Below, piece after piece: positions 37,909 through 47,856 of a stretch of 64,000 nucleotides of DNA. Origin of the DNA: Campylorhamphus procurvoides (Eukaryota; Chordata; Aves; Passeriformes; Dendrocolaptidae). Location of the stretch: the NCBI GenBank assembly GCA_013396655.1, contig WBMV01009264.1, positions 124,001 to 188,000 of the forward strand, in the 5' to 3' direction. A program made the translations under genes and the position numbers. Numbering within the stretch: position 1 is the first letter of the stretch; each line of letters begins with the position of its first letter. The notes beneath the pieces are model-generated. The model saw only the letters and a program-made list of their open reading frames with translations. It had not been told where the DNA came from and ran no database searches.

Positions 37909-38086
37909 GATGGAAGACTGAGATTACAGGGAAAGTGAGGAAAGAGAGGGTAAGAGAAACAGCTGAGTGGCATGGAGAAAGAGAGGGTTGGGGTGAAATA
38001 AACACCAAAAGACTTCCCACCCTTCCTCAAATCCAGGAATTCCTCCCATTGCATAGCCTAAAACTGCTGCATCTGATTCTATGCAG

Positions 38087-38225
38087 GATAGAAGAGGTCA
38101 CAAAAGCAGATAATTACGAAGACAGTAAGAAGAAGGACTATTACCAGCTTCCTATTCCACGGGAAAATATTCACTTCCTGCAGACGTGGGAAGAGACACT
38201 CCAGTGCTGGGAGAAGGTGCTGCAG
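38087..38225 (+). CDS. EXD3: EXD3 exon G
   Basis: This 139-bp exon completes Arg with its first base and ends in phase 0. It encodes IEEVTKADNYEDSKKKDYYQ, then LPIPRENIHFLQTWEETLQ. The YYxLPIPxENIH block is diagnostic of EXD3 just before its exonuclease domain. The acceptor is tctatgcag and the donor CAG|GTGAGT. Confidence 0.95.
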
Positions 38226-38558
38226 GTGAGTGTTCCCTGGGGTTGACTTTGCAGGGTCAGGGAGCAGGAACTCTGCGTCATGCTGGTACTCAGGGCTGGA
38301 TGTGGCCACTGCCATCCAGTGTCTTCCTCCCCAAACCAAGGGCAGCTGCTCCTTTAGGTTTGTATGATTCGGGGAATGAGTTAGGAATTGTGCCAGGAAA
38401 GGTCCCCACAGGGGTGCTGTGGGAGTCACCTGTCTGTGCAGCAGTTTGCACAAAGAACTGCCCGTGGTTGGAAGGGCAGTGCTCATGTCCAGGCCAGACT
38501 CTGCAGGCTGCTCTCAAGCACAGCCAGTCTCTGAGTGCAGAAGGTGTCTGTGTTGCAG
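38226..38558 (+). other. Intron G-H (333 bp)
   Basis: A short GT-AG intron with no distinct element. Confidence 0.85.
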
Positions 38559-38772
38559 CCCGGGCAGGTTGTTGGCATTGACATGGAGTGGAAACCCTCC
38601 TTTGGCATGGTGGGGAAGCCCCGCGTCGCGCTCCTGCAGATGGCAGTGAAGGATGAGGTGTTCCTGTTAGACCTGCCACGGCTCCTCGAGCAAGCCGAGG
38701 TGGAAGGGGAGAAGGAGAAGCTGCCCCGATTCATGCAGAAGCTCTACTCAGACGCAGACATCACTAAACTAG
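38559..38772 (+). CDS. EXD3: EXD3 exon H (exonuclease motif I)
   Basis: This 214-bp exon encodes the first part of the 3'-5' exonuclease domain. It begins PGQVVGIDMEWKPSF; the Asp and Glu of DME are the metal-binding residues of motif I. The typical strand pattern RVALLQMAVKDEVFLLDL follows, then a helical insert and DADITKLG. The acceptor is tgtgttgcag and the donor TAG|GTAACA. It ends in phase 1, so the Gly of KLG is shared with exon I. Confidence 0.97.
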
Positions 38773-39719
38773 GTAACACACTTCTCTGCTCCCCACCTCA
38801 GGACCTCACACAGCCTGCCTTGGTGCTTTTGTCATTCCTGGATCCTCTTGGAGTTGTCATTTCCCAAATGTACTTTCCATGGAACAAGCTTTTGTAGCCC
38901 TGGGTGTTGAGGCACTGCCTGGCCAGGAAGCAGGGTGACCAGGGGAATGATAGAAATATAGAATCACAGAATGATAGAATATCCTGAATTGGAAGGGACC
39001 CACAAGGATCATCCAATCCAACTTGTGACCCTTCTCAGGACACCCCAACAATCCCACCCTGTCCCACAGAGCGTCATCCAAACACTTGGATGACAGCCTT
39101 GGGGCCGTGCCCACTGCCCTGGGGAGCCTGTTCAGTGCCCACCACTCTCTGGGAGAAGAATCTTTTCCTGATCTCCAACCTAAACCTCCCCTGATACAGC
39201 TTCATACCATTGTATCTCCCTATTTCAGGTCAGAACCAAGATTTAGCTTGTGATGTAACTTGCACTGTCATTCCATACTAAGCTCCAACTGACACCTAAA
39301 CTTCAGTAGTGTAGGGAAGTTTGGCAGCCAGAGTTTTCTGGATGTCCCTGTCCTGTTTCAGAGCTGTCGTGCTGGACACCAGAGCTCTCTGAATTACCAT
39401 ACCTGGTTTTTGGAGGCTTTTGGCAGGATTTGCTAAACCTGGATTTCAGGGGCAAGCTTATAATTACCTTCCCAGATTTTAAATAAGTTGGTCTTAAACT
39501 CAGCATTTTTCATCCACCTCTTCTCTCCCTTGATCTGCAGGAGTGTTTCTTGGGAACAGGAGAGATGAGAGCCCATCTTTTTCCCCCTGTCTGAACAGTC
39601 CTCCCACCAATGTTTGTACATGTTTTGTCAGCATTTTGACCCTCAACTAGAAGAAGCTGCAGTGCATTATCGGGACCTGAGTTTTCTTACCTGAGTGGTT
39701 TGGGCTTTTTTGTCTCCAG
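38773..39719 (+). other. Intron H-I (947 bp)
   Basis: The intron holds one minus-strand CR1 fragment (38955-39216); the rest is unremarkable unique sequence. Confidence 0.8.
38955..39216 (-). repeat. CR1 LINE 3' fragment
   Basis: Reverse-complement of the variant CR1 end: 'tagaatcacagaatgataga', 'tggaagggacccacaaggat', 'ggacaccccaacaatcccac', 'ccttggggccgtgcccactg' and 'gagcctgttcagtgcccacc'. Confidence 0.92.
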
Positions 39720-39829
39720 GTTATGGGATGTCTGGAGACCTCAGCAGCCTTGCAGCCACATGTTCTGCTCTGAAAGACACGGAGAAGCAACAGCATGGTG
39801 TGGTGGATCTACTCACAGTGGACAAACAA
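39720..39829 (+). CDS. EXD3: EXD3 exon I (exonuclease motif II)
   Basis: This 110-bp exon gives G(YGMSGDLSSLAATCSALKD), whose GYGMxGDL is the motif II Asp block of DEDD exonucleases and is also found in human EXD3. It ends VVDLLTVDKQ. The acceptor is tttgtctccag and the donor CAA|GTAAGG. It ends in phase 0. Confidence 0.96.
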
Positions 39830-40919
39830 GTAAGGATGAACACATGGAGACATGGGAAATTGTGCCTTCTGTGTTTACTGGTGGATAACTGTCCTGAATC
39901 CACAGCACTGTCTCTTTGTATCCTGGATTGGCAGAGACGTGTCTACATGAGTAAATAGACCATTTCCTCTCGTGGGTTTGCAGAGTTGGGATTCTGTAAA
40001 GGAAGACAGAAGCATTTTGTTTTCATGAGCTAAAAGGTTAAAGCTTGCAATACTGACAGCTTTTTTACAGCCTTAATAAAAGCCTCATTTAGCCAGGACA
40101 AGGTTTCTGAGCACAAGTTACAGTTGAACTTAGGAAGATTAAGTTCTTGTAGGAATTCTGCTATTCCAGGACCATGCAGTATTGAAGCAGATATGATGGA
40201 GTTAATGATTTGTGCAGAACTCTAATGTTCCTTGGAGGGCTGGTGGGTTCAGCACAGGAATTTCTGGTCAGCTGAAGCACAGCTGTCCCTGGGTTTGCAC
40301 ACAGGAGCTTTCAGCAGTCTGCAGAAATGTTGAGCATAACCATTTTAATGGGTAAAATGTACAGACTGTGTTCAAGGCTGTGGGTTGGGGTGAAGCAGAT
40401 CCTTGGGACTGATAGCTTACGCTGGGAAGTGCTGCAGGGGCTGACATACCTGCCACCAGCTATTGCCTCAGTTTAACCTGAGAAATGACAGCTGCAGAAA
40501 GGGCTGCTGCTCAGGGTGGCACAGGGATGCCTTTTCTCACTGGGACTAGGAGGAGAAAGATACTGAACTGCCACTGCTGGTTTTTTATTGAGTGGGTGCC
40601 TCCAACACAGCTGGGCACCCAGAGCCCTCTGATGAGCCCCAGTCCCACCCCCACTGCTCTGGTGCCATGCTGTACAACAATGCCCTTCTTTTTTTCCTTG
40701 GCTATGAAACATTTATTTCCAGCAAGTGTGTTTGTTAAACAAATAACCCGACGCCGTTTATATCTAATGCCATCCCACCCCTTGTCTGAGACAACGGGGT
40801 TCAATATGCCAGGCAAGAGATAGAGTGATAGGGTTGTGCCTGGCCCCACCCGCTGGAACAGAGGGTGGTATAGAAGCTGTTTTCTAACCAGGTGTTTTAT
40901 ATCTCTTTGTCTCCATCAG
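39830..40919 (+). other. Intron I-J (1.1 kb)
   Basis: Unique sequence. The only notable item is a forkhead-like 13-bp palindrome (tttgtt-a-aacaaa) at 40731-40743. Confidence 0.75.
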
Positions 40920-41130
40920 CTGCAGAAGAGCTGCAGTGAGTGGAGGAAGGGCAGCCAGGAGGTCGATGGACTGTCCCCGGAGCACAGACACGAGGAGAGA
41001 GGGGTCAGGCAGCCGGAGAAGGGACTCAGTCTCCTCGTGCAACATGTGCTGGGGAAACCTCTGGATAAAACAGAGCAGCTGTCCAACTGGGAGAAACGGC
41101 CTCTCCGGGAGGAGCAGATCCTCTATGCAG
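40920..41130 (+). CDS. EXD3: EXD3 exon J
   Basis: This 211-bp exon encodes a charged linker (LQKSCSEWRKGSQEVDGLSP onward). The conserved GLSLLVQHVLGKPLDKTEQL and SNWEKRPLREEQILYA follow. The family block LSxLVxxxLGxxLDKxxQxSxWxxRPLxxxQxxYA belongs to motif III; the Tyr of the final YA is the catalytic Tyr. The acceptor is ctccatcag and the donor CAG|GTCTGG. It ends in phase 1. The linker seems about 15-25 residues longer than in human EXD3 as recalled. Confidence 0.96.
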
Positions 41131-42239
41131 GTCTGGTCCCTGGCTCGGTGACACGGTGCTGCAGGTGTCCAGGGCAGGTTGTGTTTGGCTCTTCTGTCAC
41201 CAGGAAAGTTGTTAAGTAGCAAAGGAAGAGAATGGCTTTGCAGATTAGTTCCTGTTCAGAGGAGTCAGCACATGTTTTGTATGTCCTTTTGCGGACATGG
41301 CTTTAATGGTTGAAGTTTAAACTGTCCAGTGATTCATTATTTCCCTTATGAAGGAATTCCTGTGCTTTGCAGATTTTGTCTGATGAAACATCACCTCGGT
41401 GGAAACTCCTCTCAGTAACTGAAAGAAAGAAAGTCCACTTCCTTCTGCCTCATTTCACAGCCTTCCTGGGAAACAAATGCTGTGTTCATTTGTCACAGTG
41501 AAGTGCTTGTTAGAGCCGGGTTAGAAATGGGCAGGCATGGTGTCAGAAACTGCAGCACAGAATCAGGGCTGTGGGAGGACCAGTAGAGTTTATTGCTGAT
41601 TACCCCAGAGTCAGAAGTCTGGGTCTAAATCTTTTCCTGGGGCATCAAAGGACAGTCTGCTGAAGCAAACCAACCCTTTGTTAAACTCAACTATCCTTGA
41701 AGCTGACTCAGTTCCCACAAAAGTTAATCACTAGGACTTGTCAGACTGGCTGGGAGACTTTGGCAGTTCCCGTTGTAGGGAGCAGAACCACACAACAGTG
41801 CGTGTGGGCAGGTGGTTGCAAACAGCCCAGCTAATGCCTTTTAAGATATTGCATCTAGTGGGGAAGTTCCCTTCCCACCAAGACATGCGGTGAGGAGCCG
41901 TAGGCAGGCCATTGCTCAGGGACAATGGTGAGATACAGGGCCTGGCTGGACCTATGAGGTGCTGGTTAGAACAGCCACACTAGAGTTTGCACTGTGTATA
42001 AGTGGAGATGGCAGAGCCTGTCACTTTTGGAGGTCCTGCCTTGACTTTCTGTGACTGTGTGTTCAGTTATGATGCTCCTTGAGTCAGTCACGGAGTGCAG
42101 GGTATGACATGGGGGAGCTGGAGCTTCAAAGATTGTTCACAGTGCCTTTTGCAAAGGTGGGGGCTCTTCCTTGCATCAGGAAAGCCTCTAGTTTATTTTT
42201 TAATAAAACCAGCTGAGGCTTCTATCCCCTTCCTTTCAG
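41131..42239 (+). other. Intron J-K (1.1 kb)
   Basis: A GT-AG intron that interrupts motif III. No repeat, RNA gene or distinct motif was seen. Confidence 0.8.
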
Positions 42240-42406
42240 CCTCTGATGCATACTGTTTGCTGGAGATCTATGAGAGGCTCTGCAAGGACCCAGAGAGCTT
42301 CGGACTGAGTTCAGACCTGAGGGAGAGTCTGGTGCAAAAACGGAGCATAAAACCCGTGACAAAGAAGCAGCTGAATAAACAAGAAGCACTGTCACCTTCT
42401 GGACAG
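42240..42406 (+). CDS. EXD3: EXD3 exon K (exonuclease motif III)
   Basis: This 167-bp exon completes Ala and gives ASDAYCLLEIYERLCKDPES; with the YA of exon J this forms YAASD, the Y-x(3)-D motif III of DEDDy enzymes. The C-terminal half (KRSIKPVTKKQLNKQEALSP) is a basic, low-conservation linker to Mut7-C. The acceptor is ccttcctttcag and the donor CAG|GTTTGT. It ends in phase 0. Confidence 0.96.
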
Positions 42407-44706
42407 GTTTGTAAACATCTTCAAAGAGCTGCTTGTTGCTCAAGACCCCTGTAAATCATATCCTGCTCATTCGCAGTCATACCATGAGCTATGCATGGCA
42501 GGCCCTTTTGTAGGCTGTTCTCAGGACTATTGCAGCAAACATCTTCCTTGCCCCTCCCTCCCTGGAACGATGTGCTTTCTCCTTGGCCTGCCTGGATTCA
42601 GCTTTCCCTGCACTTTTAGGTTCATTTGTCTTTGCATACTGTTGGTGCAGATCTGTCTTCAGCGCCCAGTGAGCATTTTTGATGGAAATGCTCCTTCCAC
42701 ATTTCCTCAGTGCTGTGGGTTTGGATTCTGAGAGCAAGGTGATGCACCCATAAGGTTTCAAAACTCTGACTTCCTTACTTTTGCTGTTAACTGAGCTTCC
42801 ACCTCTTAGTTTCACAGAAGGAATATCTTCTTCGCTGTGTCTGGAGTAGAAATCTGCAAAGTTAAAAGCAAAGGATCTATCAAAAACACATTTCTGCTGA
42901 AGACTTCTCTCTGCCTCCCTGCCCAGCACCACAATCTGTGACTGGCCTGTCGCAGCAGACCGTGTTGTGGCAGAGCCTTGAAACTCCACTGACCATAACT
43001 TCGAGCTGTGAGGGTCTGCTTAAGTATCTTGGAACACAACTGGTCCCTCTCAGTAATAAAGTTTTACTTTGAAAATGGAACCATCCAGTGGTTTATGCAC
43101 CTTTGGGAACCCCATTTTGCTTGTTAGCTGAGAAGTCTCACTATGACTGTGTATCCTTCTGGGGAGCCCCAGATACGTTCCTGAAGTCAGTGCCACCTTC
43201 CATAGGTAGGCTGAGATGTTACTGACTGCTCACTGTAGCCACCTTGTCAGGTGTGTGTAAAAGTACAGCATCCCTTAGTCCTCAGCAGGCAGTAAAACAT
43301 GGAGCTGCTCAGTGGTTCCCTAAGCACTCCTTTCCTGGGAATGTTGTGTTGCAGCAGAGCTGACTGACTGCTGCAGAGATGGGAAAAGTGAGTACTTCAG
43401 GCTTGAATTACCTTAGAAACCACAGGTCATCTTTGTGTTCTGTACAGTTACATTCATGAACCGAGAGGCAGTTGGTAAAACCTGGACTGAGAAGTCAAGA
43501 AAAGCAGAATTCTCCTGACTGTGCATCCTGCAGGACTCCAGGCTCTTATTTCCCAGTGTTTTCTTCGTCCACTATCTGAAGTGGGACTAATGACTCTATT
43601 CACCTTTAGAGGCTTTTTGCTCTCTGCTGGCATGAAACGTGAGAAAAAAACTATATATGACAGTGCTGGCCACTGCATAAGCACTGGTGAGGGCCAGCTG
43701 CTGCTCCTGCACATCTGTTTGAGCAGCAGCAGCCAGGGTTTGTGTCTTCCAACTGCCTCAGCATCGAGGGGCAGCTCAATTCCTTGTCACAGCCCTCTGA
43801 TGTCCCAGGGCACAGCTGCATCCACAAGGATCCTGCAGGAGCTGGTGACTGCCCAGTGCTGCAGAGCCCTGAGCTCATGGACCCGCTTCTGGGAGGTGCA
43901 GCATCACACTGATGGAGCTCCTGGATCTGAGCTGGTTCCCATGGTCAGCCCAGGTGGAGCTGCATGTTGTGCCACAGCATTCCATGCCTTGAGCCAGCTC
44001 CTGCAGGGCTAATCTACAGTGCCTACTCCTTGCATAGGTCCTTCAGTCATCCCAGCTGATTCAAGTTCCTGGAGTCCAAAGCTGAACACTGGAAGTTCCT
44101 CAATAACTTCCCTTTTCCATGAATTTAGCTATTGTGCTTCTGGGAGCCTCCCAGCACGGAAGTCCTCCAAGTGCAGGAACTCCCCCAGCAGCAGAACATT
44201 CGAAAATAAAACAAACAGGCACTGCCTATTTTTAATCTTCCAAAGATAACAGAGCTGACATGGTTGCTTTGTCTACCTGTTTCTCTCTCTGTCTGTCAGA
44301 TCCCCTTCCCAAATCATAGCTTTGGCACATGTTTATTAGTTGCACACTAATTCCGTAGGGGAACAGCAACCTTGACAATGTGACTTCATGAAGACGGATG
44401 TTTGTGTAGACCACTGAAGGCCAGGCTGACATTCCTCCAGGGAAAGGCTGCAGGTCCCTGGATTGAGTGGTCAGCTGGCCAGTGGACCAAGGACTAATGC
44501 AGAATTAGCTCCATCATGTGCTGCCTCCTGCCCATGGGGCAGTGGGGAAAGGATGGGAAGGAGGATCTAGAGGTGTTGCAGAACATGGTGTGATACAGGT
44601 GGAAGGAGACAGCTGATTTGTCATGGTGGGTGAATTGAGGAAGGCAAAACACAAGTGTGTTGGAAGTCATCCTTCTGCTGCTTATGGATCTCTTGCCTTC
44701 CCCTAG
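42407..44706 (+). other. Intron K-L (2.3 kb)
   Basis: Unique sequence. An antisense frame of 166 codons (42489-42989) and a sense frame of 163 codons (43521-44012) are open but have no recognised similarity. An AATAAA at about 43055-43060 lies on the sense strand, roughly 650 bp past exon K, and could support a truncated transcript, though nothing else shows use of it. Confidence 0.65.
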
Positions 44707-44877
44707 CAATGCCAAGGATCCAAAGTGGAGGCCTCCCGTGCCCCTGGTGCCGTGTCCCCCCGGGAGTTCAGCGTGGTGTGTGACAACATGCTGCAGGGCC
44801 TCGGGCGCTACCTGCGCTGCCTGGGCGTCGATGTGCGGATGCTGCAGAATGAGGATGACCACAGGAAAGCTGCTGAG
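44707..44877 (+). CDS. EXD3: EXD3 exon L (start of Mut7-C domain)
   Basis: This 171-bp, phase 0-0 exon begins with a linker (QCQGSKVEASRAPGAVSP), then REFSVVCDNMLQGLGRYLRC and LGVDVRMLQNEDDHRKAAE. The block D-x-M-L-x-x-L-x-R-x-L-R-x-L-G-x-D is the signature of the Mut7-C PIN-like RNase domain (Pfam PF01927 as I know it), with the Asp of CDNML as the first acidic active-site residue. The acceptor is ttcccctag and the donor GAG|GTGAGT. Confidence 0.96.
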
Positions 44878-45217
44878 GTGAGTCGGGCACACAGATGTGC
44901 ATGTTCACAGCTCCCACGTGTGCTCCCTGGGGAGGGTGCTGCTTGCTCTGGAGCTGCACTGCTGTCACTGTGCCCAGCGGGCAGTGGGTGCAGGAGCTGC
45001 CCTATAGGTGCTCCCTCCTGGACCTGTGCTGAGTTCCAGCTCTCTGGGTCAGTCTGAGGAGCTGGTATCAGCTGGTCCCTGCAATGGTATATGGGCTTGT
45101 TTCTCCACTTCCAGGAGGAAGAAGGTGAGCAGAGACTGCTGTGATCTCCCTCTTATTTGTGTCTGTTTGTGTCATTGACAGCTGGGGCAGTTCCAGTCAT
45201 GAGAAGAACACAAGCCT

Positions 45218-45300
45218 CTGTAAGGATCACAGAACCAGAGAATGGTTTGAGTTGGGAGGGACCATAAAGATCATCTCATTCCAGCCCCTCAAAGATGTGA
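45218..45300 (-). repeat. CR1 LINE 3' fragment (short)
   Basis: Reverse-complement CR1 end: 'aggatcacagaaccagagaa', 'tggtttgagttgggaggga' and 'aaagatcatctcattccagc'. Confidence 0.85.
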
Positions 45301-45849
45301 CCAAGTGTCTTTTGGGAGGCTGTGTGTTTGCAGCAAGACAGAAGTCAGTGAAAGGAACCCAAAATTAACTTAGATTTCTAATGGACTCCAGTTTGGGCTT
45401 ACAGGGAAGGTAATTGTCTGCCTTGTGTCCAGATCAGTTGGGCAGAACCATAATCCAAAGATGGTTGCTCAGTATGGAAGGGAAAATATCTGTAATCAAT
45501 GGCCATGTAATGTCCTGGCTGGCCACCCCTTTGTGGGGTGACTCAAAGGTCATCAGCCACAACTTGCAGTGACATAATTGAAAAAGGAAGAGTCTCTAAC
45601 ATACATGGGGACAGTGAACATTGACTTGGACTCCCATAAGAACTCTGATCCTCTGCCTCCCAGAGGAGAGACACATGGTGCTCCGTTTCTGACAAATTTC
45701 TGCTATGCCAGAACTGGAGATATCCAGCCCACACAATGTGTGCTATCAAATGTGCACAGATCACCCGGCCTGGTGTGCAGGATGTTTCCTCTTCATCCGT
45801 CTGCTTGGCCTGAATCCGGGGCAGGCTCTAACTTCTGCAGAAATAATTA

Positions 45850-46135
45850 ATATCTGCTCCCTGCCAAAATTGCACAAGTCGTTTAAACAAACGAGTTCTC
45901 ACTGCTTCCCCCCAGAGCGCCGTCTCCACTTCTCATCCCGATACCTTATCGTGCCATGGACAGGATGTTTGACATTGCTCTCTCTATGGAGACCGGACAA
46001 ACATCCTTTCACTATCAAAAGCCCTTGGAGTGTTACTGGATTGCAGAGCCTTTGATCTGGGCTTGGATAATCAAAGATAAAAATAGACTCCTCCCACCCT
46101 GCTTTATATCTGGCTTGTCCTGATTTAATCAAGGT
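45850..46135. promoter_or_regulatory. Candidate intronic regulatory element (paired TCF/LEF-like and forkhead-like sites)
   Basis: Unique sequence contains an inverted pair of TCF/LEF-type motifs 14 bp apart (cctttgat at 46049-46056 and atcaaag at 46070-46076). A GTTTAAACAAAC forkhead-like site lies near 45880-45891, and further tttaatcaagg occurs near 46124. No CR1 similarity. The function is inferred from motif clustering alone. Confidence 0.3.
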
Positions 46136-46751
46136 TGAATGTTGACCACCTTATGCCCAAAAACTTAGAAATGTTATTGCAAAGGCCCCAGGAGAGGATT
46201 TGGATCTTGGTCACTGAATACAAGACAGTCTGGGTGTTGTCCCAGCACAGTCTCAAACTAGTGTCACCAGGAACACAGAAGTGTGTACAGAGTTAGTGTT
46301 TGTTCTTCATTAAACATCTCTTCGCACATCTCCTTGTGCCAAGAACTCCTGCACCACCTGGCATTTGCTCCTTATAGTCTCATTCCTGTTGCTTGTTGAA
46401 GTGGCTTCAAGTACTGGTAGGCACGTAGGTCTGGTCCTTCACCCTCTGTTATTTGGGATCAAGCTTAAAAGCCTGAGAACTTTGCCAGCTGTGCTTGGGC
46501 AGCTCTGGAATGGATTTACTTTTTATTTTACACCAGTGCATGTGGCAGGAATTGGTTTGAGAACTCCCGTTCCCAGGCTAGACATGAAGTCCCATGTCTT
46601 GTGTTCTGCTTTATGTTGTGCTGTTGTTATTGGCTAAATGTTGTATCTGGGACGTCAGTTGTTGTGGCGAGTTTGTTGTGCCAGATCTGCAATCTCAGAT
46701 GTGCAGGCATGTGAGAGCAGGACCTCTGACACCACGAGCCTCTGGATCCCT

Positions 46752-46865
46752 CCTGGTTGTCCATATTTAGTGATAGACTTTGGCAGTGCTGGGTTAACAG
46801 TTGGGCTCAATAATCTTAGATGTGTTTCGCAGCCTGAATGATTATGTGGTTCTCTGGTTCTGTTT
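46752..46865 (+). repeat. CR1 LINE 3' fragment (old, short)
   Basis: A diverged CR1 end: 'ggttaacagttgggctcaa', 'taatcttagatgtgtttcg', 'gcctgaatgattatgtggtt' and 'ctctggttctgttta'. Confidence 0.65.
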
Positions 46866-47699
46866 ATCTGCTGGGAGGTGCCACCAGCTTGCAGTCTGTG
46901 ATTTAATGGTGACATTTAATCAGGACTTGATTAGGGAAGCAACTGGTTAAAGTTGCCTGTCATAAGCACAGACACAGAAAATCTTTAAAAATGGAAAAAT
47001 AATAGACACTTGTACTGAAAATGTCTGTGGTGAAATCTGTCCTTGTGTGAAAGGCAAAGAGCTCCCAGACCATCCTTACAGAAACATTTTAGCTGCTGTT
47101 CATGAGCACCAGCCTCATGAGGAAGGGCAGTACAGATGTCCTTTCGCAAACCCTTCACCCAGTGGGGTGGCTGTACTGTTTTTACCACTGTTCTACCTGC
47201 TGTAGCACTTGCACACACGTGTTTGGCACAGCAGGAATGCAGCTGGGTGATGAAATTTATTCCAGATGTGCTGGATGAACTCCTTTACCTGACATTAGCA
47301 GCCTGTGCATTGAGAGCCAGTGGGATCCAGCACGTGCTTTCCCTGACACATCCGTGCCCAGCAGCTCTGCTCCCGTCCTGCCCCTTGGGTACGTCCTGTT
47401 GCCGGACTTTGGGCAGTGGCCCAGACTGGCCCAACCTTGCTGGGTGGCCTCTCTGAAGAAGGGCTGTGTGCTTCCAACCATTCCTCCCCAGGGACTCTGA
47501 CTCCAGCACAGGGTAATCCATCAGGTAGAGAATGCAGAGATTCCGTCTCTTTGATGCAGAACATTCTGTGTGTGCAGGTGTCATTTATTAATGAGCCACC
47601 CTTTGCCTTTGCACTTATTCCATAAGCAACATGTTATTTCCAATTAATAAAAGTTTCTTAACTTAAACCATGTCCTGTGACTGTTGTGTTTCTACCCAG

Positions 47700-47856
47700 G
47701 TTTTCATGCCCCATCCCTGGGAAACATTCCAGGTCAGGTTGCATGGAGATTCTGAGCAACCTGATCCAGCTGAAGATGTCCCTGCTCACTGCAGGGGAGT
47801 GGGAACAAGATGTCCTTTAAAAGATCCCTTCCAACTCAACTATTTCATGATTCCAG
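47700..47856 (+). repeat. CR1 LINE 3' fragment
   Basis: The stretch contains 'gccccatccctgggaaacat', 'tccaggtcaggttgcatgga', 'gatgtccctgctcactgcag' and 'cccttccaactcaactattt'. It resembles the copy at 1590-1906. Confidence 0.85.

Larger units (their letters stand above)
33975..38086 (+). other. Intron F-G (4.1 kb)
   Basis: The intron holds two CR1 fragments (35292-35475 and 37600-37908), a T12-type homopolymer near 34466-34478 and a short (ctc)n-like pyrimidine run near 36050-36078. No coding or RNA gene was seen. Confidence 0.75.

Noticed and set aside
42489..42989. Antisense open frame of 166 codons right after exon K
   Set aside because: No similarity recognised, no promoter or splice context. 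Other non-coding parts of the window contain frames of similar length (161-179 codons), so the length is not significant.
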